NCBI GenBank assembly: GCA_977017575.1
Contig: CDRNVI010000170.1
Location: 152,120 to 216,119, forward strand
Source of the DNA: Paramoeba atlantica
Lineage: Eukaryota; Discosea
Reading direction: 5' to 3'
DNA: 64,000 nucleotides
In this document: one piece after another, positions 60,160 to 64,000 of the stretch
Position numbering within the stretch: position 1 is the stretch's first letter
How the letters are laid out: each line of letters begins with the position of its first letter
Notes under the pieces: generated by a model
Told to the model about the DNA's origin: nothing
Databases searched by the model: none
What the model saw: only the letters and a program-made list of their open reading frames with translations
Program-made: the position numbers and the translations under genes

Positions 60160-61200
60160 TCAAATTGTAAAGAAGTCAAACCTTGCCAGTATTTTTGTGC
60201 CCTCTTCAGGTGTTAGTGTTCCACCTTCCATTGCATCAAAAAGTTCGGAAGCTCTTTCAATTAGTTTCCAGAACTTCTTTTGAGGTTCTTTCCGTCTTTG
60301 GGAGTCAGTTTTCATGGGGGTTCTGGTCTCCCCGTGTAGCCATTTTTGATAATCCATTGTCTCAGGGTACTCCTTTTGGATTGCTTTGGAATATTGTTCC
60401 ATTGCTCTCCTCCAGGGGGTCCTTACCGAAAATGGCATTTGACAATTGCGAACCCTTATGAATTTCGCAGTGTTCAACCAGAAACACTGGCGACTTCCAT
60501 GGTCTGTAAAGCCGCAAAGTGGACATCTCATCTTCCCTTGAGTCCTGAAAGAAGCTGCGGATTCAGACCGCAATCCCTCCATCAAGCGACAAAGTCGGAG
60601 AAGATGAGCTCCACCACAAATGAAACAAAAAGGTTCTTCCCTCTTTCTCTTTCGATCAGTTTGGTCTGCAATCTTTTGATACTCTGCCGTATCCTGAACT
60701 CCAATCTTTGCTAATCGAGGTTCTGGCGTCGAGCACTCCAGAGTGAACTTCAGATCGACAAGAAATCTCTTCACTGTATCCTCCCAATTAAGTTTTCTTC
60801 CCAAATCCTTAAACTTCGCCTTGAATACAGACCCTTGTTCAAATTTCTCAGCAAATTCGTCAATAATATCTCTATCACGCGCATCCCTTCGAGAAATTTT
60901 GTTCTTCTTCAAATTTTGATCGAGAAAATGGGTCGCGTACTGCTGGAACTTGCTCATTTTCGAATTAGGCATTCGAAAATTTTGGTACCTGGACGAGTCT
61001 GTCATCTCCTCTTCAGTTTGTCCAAACATTTTCCGCAAAGCCTCAAGCAAAACAAGTGGATCTTGGGACTCGCTCACCATCTTCCAACTAATTGAGTTAG
61101 GCAGTTTGATAAATAACTTCAGATCCCTCCCAAGAGGTGCCACATTTGGCGAGACTTTTGAGTTCAGCTTTTCTCTCGCCACATAACAAAAATCGTTCAC
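60160..61200 (-). CDS. Ty3/gypsy Gag with two zinc knuckles
   Basis: 346-codon intact frame ending in TGA. The N-terminal ~190 residues are a helical capsid-like region. Two zinc fingers follow: CFICGGAHLLRLC (C-x2-C-x3-H-x4-C) and CPLCGFTDHGSRQC (C-x2-C-x4-H-x4-C). A basic and then acidic helical tail follows. A fragment of the same gag is at 10053-10398 in plus orientation. Downstream are a broken protease and no RT or integrase, so this is a partly deleted element. The first residue is not certain: the frame opens upstream of the first well-conserved block (KLNSKVSPNVAPLGRDL). Confidence 0.85.
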   Translation of the reverse strand: MNDFCYVAREKLNSKVSPNVAPLGRDLKLFIKLPNSISWKMVSESQDPLVLLEALRKMFGQTEEEMTDSSRYQNFRMPNSKMSKFQQYATHFLDQNLKKNKISRRDARDRDIIDEFAEKFEQGSVFKAKFKDLGRKLNWEDTVKRFLVDLKFTLECSTPEPRLAKIGVQDTAEYQKIADQTDRKRKREEPFCFICGGAHLLRLCRLMEGLRSESAASFRTQGKMRCPLCGFTDHGSRQCFWLNTAKFIRVRNCQMPFSVRTPWRRAMEQYSKAIQKEYPETMDYQKWLHGETRTPMKTDSQRRKEPQKKFWKLIERASELFDAMEGGTLTPEEGTKILARFDFFTI

Positions 61201-61500
61201 TTCAGTGGGGTCCGAAAAATTCGTTTCTTTTACCAGTTCTCTCAGATTATCTCTTTGAGCCTTTGTATACGTTCCAGAGTCTTGAGATGGGTAAGGGTCG
61301 ATCCATCAACATCGAGCTGAGTTGAGAGATTTGTCTTCTCATGCCACTCAAGTCCTTGTTCATCAGCTGTCTCTCTTCTCAGAGTTGAAGAAAACTGTTC
61401 TGGAGGTCTTCATAAGAGGGCGCCTCGTCTTTCCCATTTCCACGAACAGGTGAAAGGCCATCAAGTAGATATCGGTGAGATTCATCTCTCATCACAAACC
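61201..61500 (-). mobile_element. Leader of the Ty3/gypsy element
   Basis: 61228-61485 matches 10398-10660 (ACCAGTTCTCTCAG, GAGTCTTGAGATGG, CCAAGTCCTTGTTCATCAGC, GTAGATATCGGTGAGA). The element ends near 61490 against HSP70-derived sequence. Confidence 0.7.
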
Positions 61501-61654
61501 GAGATGAAGTTGAAGAACCTGAAGAACTTGAAAAGGAGTTGAAAAACTTGAAGGAGTTGAAGAACTGGAAAGGAGCTGAGGAACTTGAGAGAATTGAAGA
61601 ACTTGAAGGAGTTGAAGAACTCGCAGGAGTCAATTGTCTCAAGCTGATATTGAT

Positions 61655-62019
61655 TGAATGGTGAAGGATGCTGAACAGTTTAAGGATGAAGATGAGGAAG
61701 CTCGTAAGAAGGTTGAAGCGAAGAATGGACTTGAGAACTATGCTTACTCTTTGTTGCTGAGTTTGAACACAGGAGGAAGGAATTGGAAGAGAAGGTGATG
61801 CCAATCTTCTCCAAGATCTACCAAGGAGCTGGTGGTGAGGGTGGTGTGCCTGGTGGTATGCCCAGTGGTATGCCAGGAGGAGGTATGCCTGGTGGATTCC
61901 CTGGTGGAGCTGGTGGATTCCCTGGTGGTGATTCTGGTTCTGGAGGTTTCTCTGGTTCTGGTGGAAATGCAGGAGGATCTGGTTCTTCTGCTGAACCCAA
62001 GATCGAGGAAGTTGATTAA
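61655..62019 (+). pseudogene. HSP70 C-terminal pseudogene (cytosolic type, EEVD)
   Basis: 61657-61755 encodes MVKDAEQF...[20 protein letters not shown], the hallmark substrate-domain region of HSP70. An abrupt frame change with loss of roughly 50 residues follows, then [20 protein letters not shown] and the Gly/Met/Pro-rich tail with GGMPGG repeats ending KIEEVD, the TPR-cochaperone-binding motif of cytosolic HSP70. The ATPase domain is absent: the gene is cut at about 61.5-61.65 kb next to retroelement leader. AAATAAATAAATTATT after the stop is the likely polyadenylation region. Not functional as a chaperone. Confidence 0.88.
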
Positions 62020-62560
62020 AATTTTGTTGAATACTTTCTCTTTCCTTTTGTATAAAATAAATAAATTATTGGTTGAAAAATATTTATTATTATTATTAAA
62101 ATAATTTTTTTTTTCTCTCTCTTTTGGAACTCTTTTGGAACTCTCACAACAATCTCAACAAAAGGAGAGGAGATCTCTCACACACACAAACAATCCAATC
62201 CCTTTGCCCCTGTCAAGTTAGCAAAAGAACATCACACAGTTTCATTAACCCACCAGACAGAATCCCCACCTCGACTACCATTTTTTTCTCTTGTCAACTT
62301 CATCCTCTCTTTTCTCTTTGCTTTTTGTTGTTTTTTCTCTCCTCTGGGACCATCTCCTGAAAAATAATGAAATCAGATCAATCTGGTGATCTCTTTTTGT
62401 TAAAAACGCCTCCTCTTTTTGAATTTCCCCCCACCACACTCTCGCTGCTGCATACATGCTTGAAAATCCCCAAAGAGGCTGCAATATTTGTTTTGTACAC
62501 AAATATTGTAGTCTTTTTGGCTTCAATAAAAAGATTAAAGGTACATGTTACACACACACT
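62020..62560. other. HSP70 3' flank and mixed intergenic DNA
   Basis: No gene supported. Contains hairpin family K copy 3. Confidence 0.5.
62472..62518. other. Conserved hairpin family K, copy 3
   Basis: AAAGAGGCTGCAATATTTGT pairs with ACAAATATTGTAGTCTTTTT using G-T pairs. The preceding CTTGAAAAT..CC is shared with the spacer copies about 12 kb away. Confidence 0.7.
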
Positions 62561-62569
62561 ACTCCTCAG

Positions 62570-62869
62570 GAAGAGGGGGGAAAAAGTAAGAGAGAAGGAA
62601 AAAAAAGAAAAAAGAAAAAACAAATAAAAAAATAAACAAATAAAAAAGAAAAACAAGAAAAAATAAATAAAAACAAAACAAAAAAACAAAAGGAAAAATA
62701 AAAAAAAAAAAAAGAAAAAGAAGAAAAAAGGAAAAGGAAAAACAAAATAAAGGGGAAAAGGAGAGGGAAAGAGAAAAGAAAGAGTCAAAAGAAAAAAAAA
62801 GAAAGAAAAGGGAAAGGAAAGGGAAAAGGAAAAAAAAAAGAAAAAGAAAACAAAAAAACAAAAACAAAG

Positions 62870-62901
<32 letters not shown>

Positions 62902-64000
62902 AAAAAAAAGAAAAAAAAGAAAAAAAAAAGAAAAAAAAAGGAAAAAAAAGGAAAAAAAAAGAAAAAAAAAGAAAAAAAAAGAAAAAAAAAGAAAAAAAAA
63001 AGAAAAAAAAGAAAAAGAAAAGAAAAAGAAAAGAAAAAAAGAAACAAGAAAGAAAAAAGAAAAAAAAAAGAGAAAAAAAGAGAAGAAAAAAAGAAAAGAT
63101 AAAAGAAACAAAGAGAAGAAAAAAGAAAAAAAGAAAGAAAAAAGAAAAAGAAAAAAGGAAAGGAAAAAAAAGGAAAGGGGGAAGGAAGAGGGAAAAGAGA
63201 AAAAGAAAAAAGAGAGAACCAACAATTTTCTTTTTATTTTCGCTTTGATCAAGAAAAGAAAGGAGAAAGAGGAGGAAAAGGGAAAAAAACAAAAAAAAAC
63301 AAAAAAAAACAAAAAAAAAGAAAAGAAAACAAAGGAAAAAAATAAAATAAAAAAACAAAAAAAACAAAAAAAAAGAAAAGAAAAGAAGAGAACAATAAAC
63401 AAAACAAAACAAAACAAAACAAACAAAACAAACAAAAAGAAAAAAAAAGAAAAAAAAAAGAAAAAAGAAAAAAAAGAAAAAAGAAAAAAAAAAAAAAGAA
63501 AAAAAAAAGAAAAAAAAAAGAAAAAAAAAAGAAAAGAAAAAACTGTGAAGAAAAAGGATCTCTTTTGATACGTGATTTCACTCTTTTCTATTTCAACGAC
63601 TTCACTGTCTTAAAAGGAAAGAAAGAGAAGGAAAGAAAAGAAAAGAGAAAGAGAAAGAGGGGAAAGAAGAGAAAAGAGAAGGGGGAGAAGATTAAAAAGA
63701 GGAAAGAGAAAAGATAAAAAAGACAAAAACAAAAGATGAAAGAAAAGAAAAAAAAAAGGAAAAACACAAAACAAAAGAAAAAAAGAAAAAAGAAAAAACA
63801 AAAGAAAAAAAACAAAGAAAAAAAAGAAAAAAAACAAAAGAAAAAAAGAAAAAAATCAATGAAGAAAAAAGGAACATTTTTTTAATACGTGAATTACACT
63901 CTCTTCAATTAAACAACTTTCCTGTGTTAAGGAGAAAAGAAAGAGAAAGAAAGAAAGAGAGAAAAAGAGAAGAGAGGGGAAAAGATTAAAAAGAGGAAAG
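62570..64000. repeat. About 1.4-kb purine-rich tract
   Basis: Plus strand almost only A and G with occasional C and T, in GAAAAAAAA-type units (62870-63000 are nearly regular 10-mers). Two short mixed segments recur, AAGGATCTCTTTTGATACGTGATTTCACTC at 63555-63585 and a similar one at 63870-63900, about 315 bp apart, suggesting a tandem unit. Long Phe-rich frames on the minus strand are artefacts. Confidence 0.8.

Noticed and set aside
62378..63435. Long Phe-rich and Lys-rich open frames (up to 344 codons)
   Set aside because: They are translations of an almost pure purine tract; stop codons are simply absent from such sequence. No start context, domain or normal composition.

Overview
The window is nuclear DNA of a unicellular eukaryote. 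It carries one complete rRNA unit in 18S-ITS1-5.8S-ITS2-28S order, two 5S rRNA genes, twelve nuclear-type tRNA genes (one with a 36-nt intron just 3' of the anticodon), a polyubiquitin gene, an HSP70 pseudogene ending in EEVD, and Ty3/gypsy and DIRS/PAT retrotransposons. I cannot name the lineage from memory. A compact genome with abundant tyrosine-recombinase retroelements would suit an amoeboid or similar free-living protist, but that is inference. Intergenic DNA is AT-rich, with very long purine-only or pyrimidine-only tracts that produce many meaningless lysine/phenylalanine-rich frames. Several frames described here open with TTG or GTG, so most TE start positions are uncertain.

Layout: 1-5.5 kb is a low-complexity block with a 5S gene and a hypothetical gene; diverged direct copies of its parts lie at 52.0-58.3 kb. 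5.5-13.2 kb mixes tRNA-Glu, tRNA-Leu and tRNA-Asn with broken Ty3/gypsy, DIRS and DDE-transposase remains. 13.2-17.3 kb is a tRNA cluster (Asp, Lys, Ile, Ser, Glu, Phe) with an NHL-repeat gene remnant. 18.45-24.07 kb is a Ty3/gypsy element with two 281-bp LTRs, pol and a chromodomain, but no room for gag. tRNA-Ala follows at 24.6 kb. A PAT-type tyrosine-recombinase retrotransposon with split direct repeats (24.68-29.73 kb) starts 8 bp from that tRNA. 29.95-30.21 kb is a 265-bp palindromic element, and 30.21-34.87 kb is a DIRS-like element with 26-bp inverted termini. 35.2-41.1 kb has only a tRNA-Arg that I can support. 41.1-47.9 kb is the rDNA unit on the minus strand. 47.9-52.0 kb, upstream of it, is nearly gene-free and contains a tandem duplication and a strongly G-poor strand. 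55.5-56.2 kb is polyubiquitin, followed by 5S and tRNA-Arg. 58.6-61.5 kb is a broken Ty3/gypsy element that truncates an HSP70 pseudogene, and 62.1-64 kb is mostly purine-only.

The strongest cross-cutting signal is mutational. In three independent repeat pairs (LTRs, PAT A-repeats and palindrome arms) all 8 differences I found are C/T or G/A changes at CpG. The Ty3 reverse-transcriptase active-site change (YIDD to YIND) and two premature TGA codons are also explicable as CpG transitions. This suggests CpG methylation of mobile elements followed by deamination. Other points worth a second look are YR-retrotransposon sequence starting just upstream of two tRNA genes, an 85-bp core present in both orientations relative to its flanks, two families of conserved hairpins, a polyubiquitin whose last unit lacks the C-terminal RGG, and two Glu tRNA genes that differ only at the wobble base.
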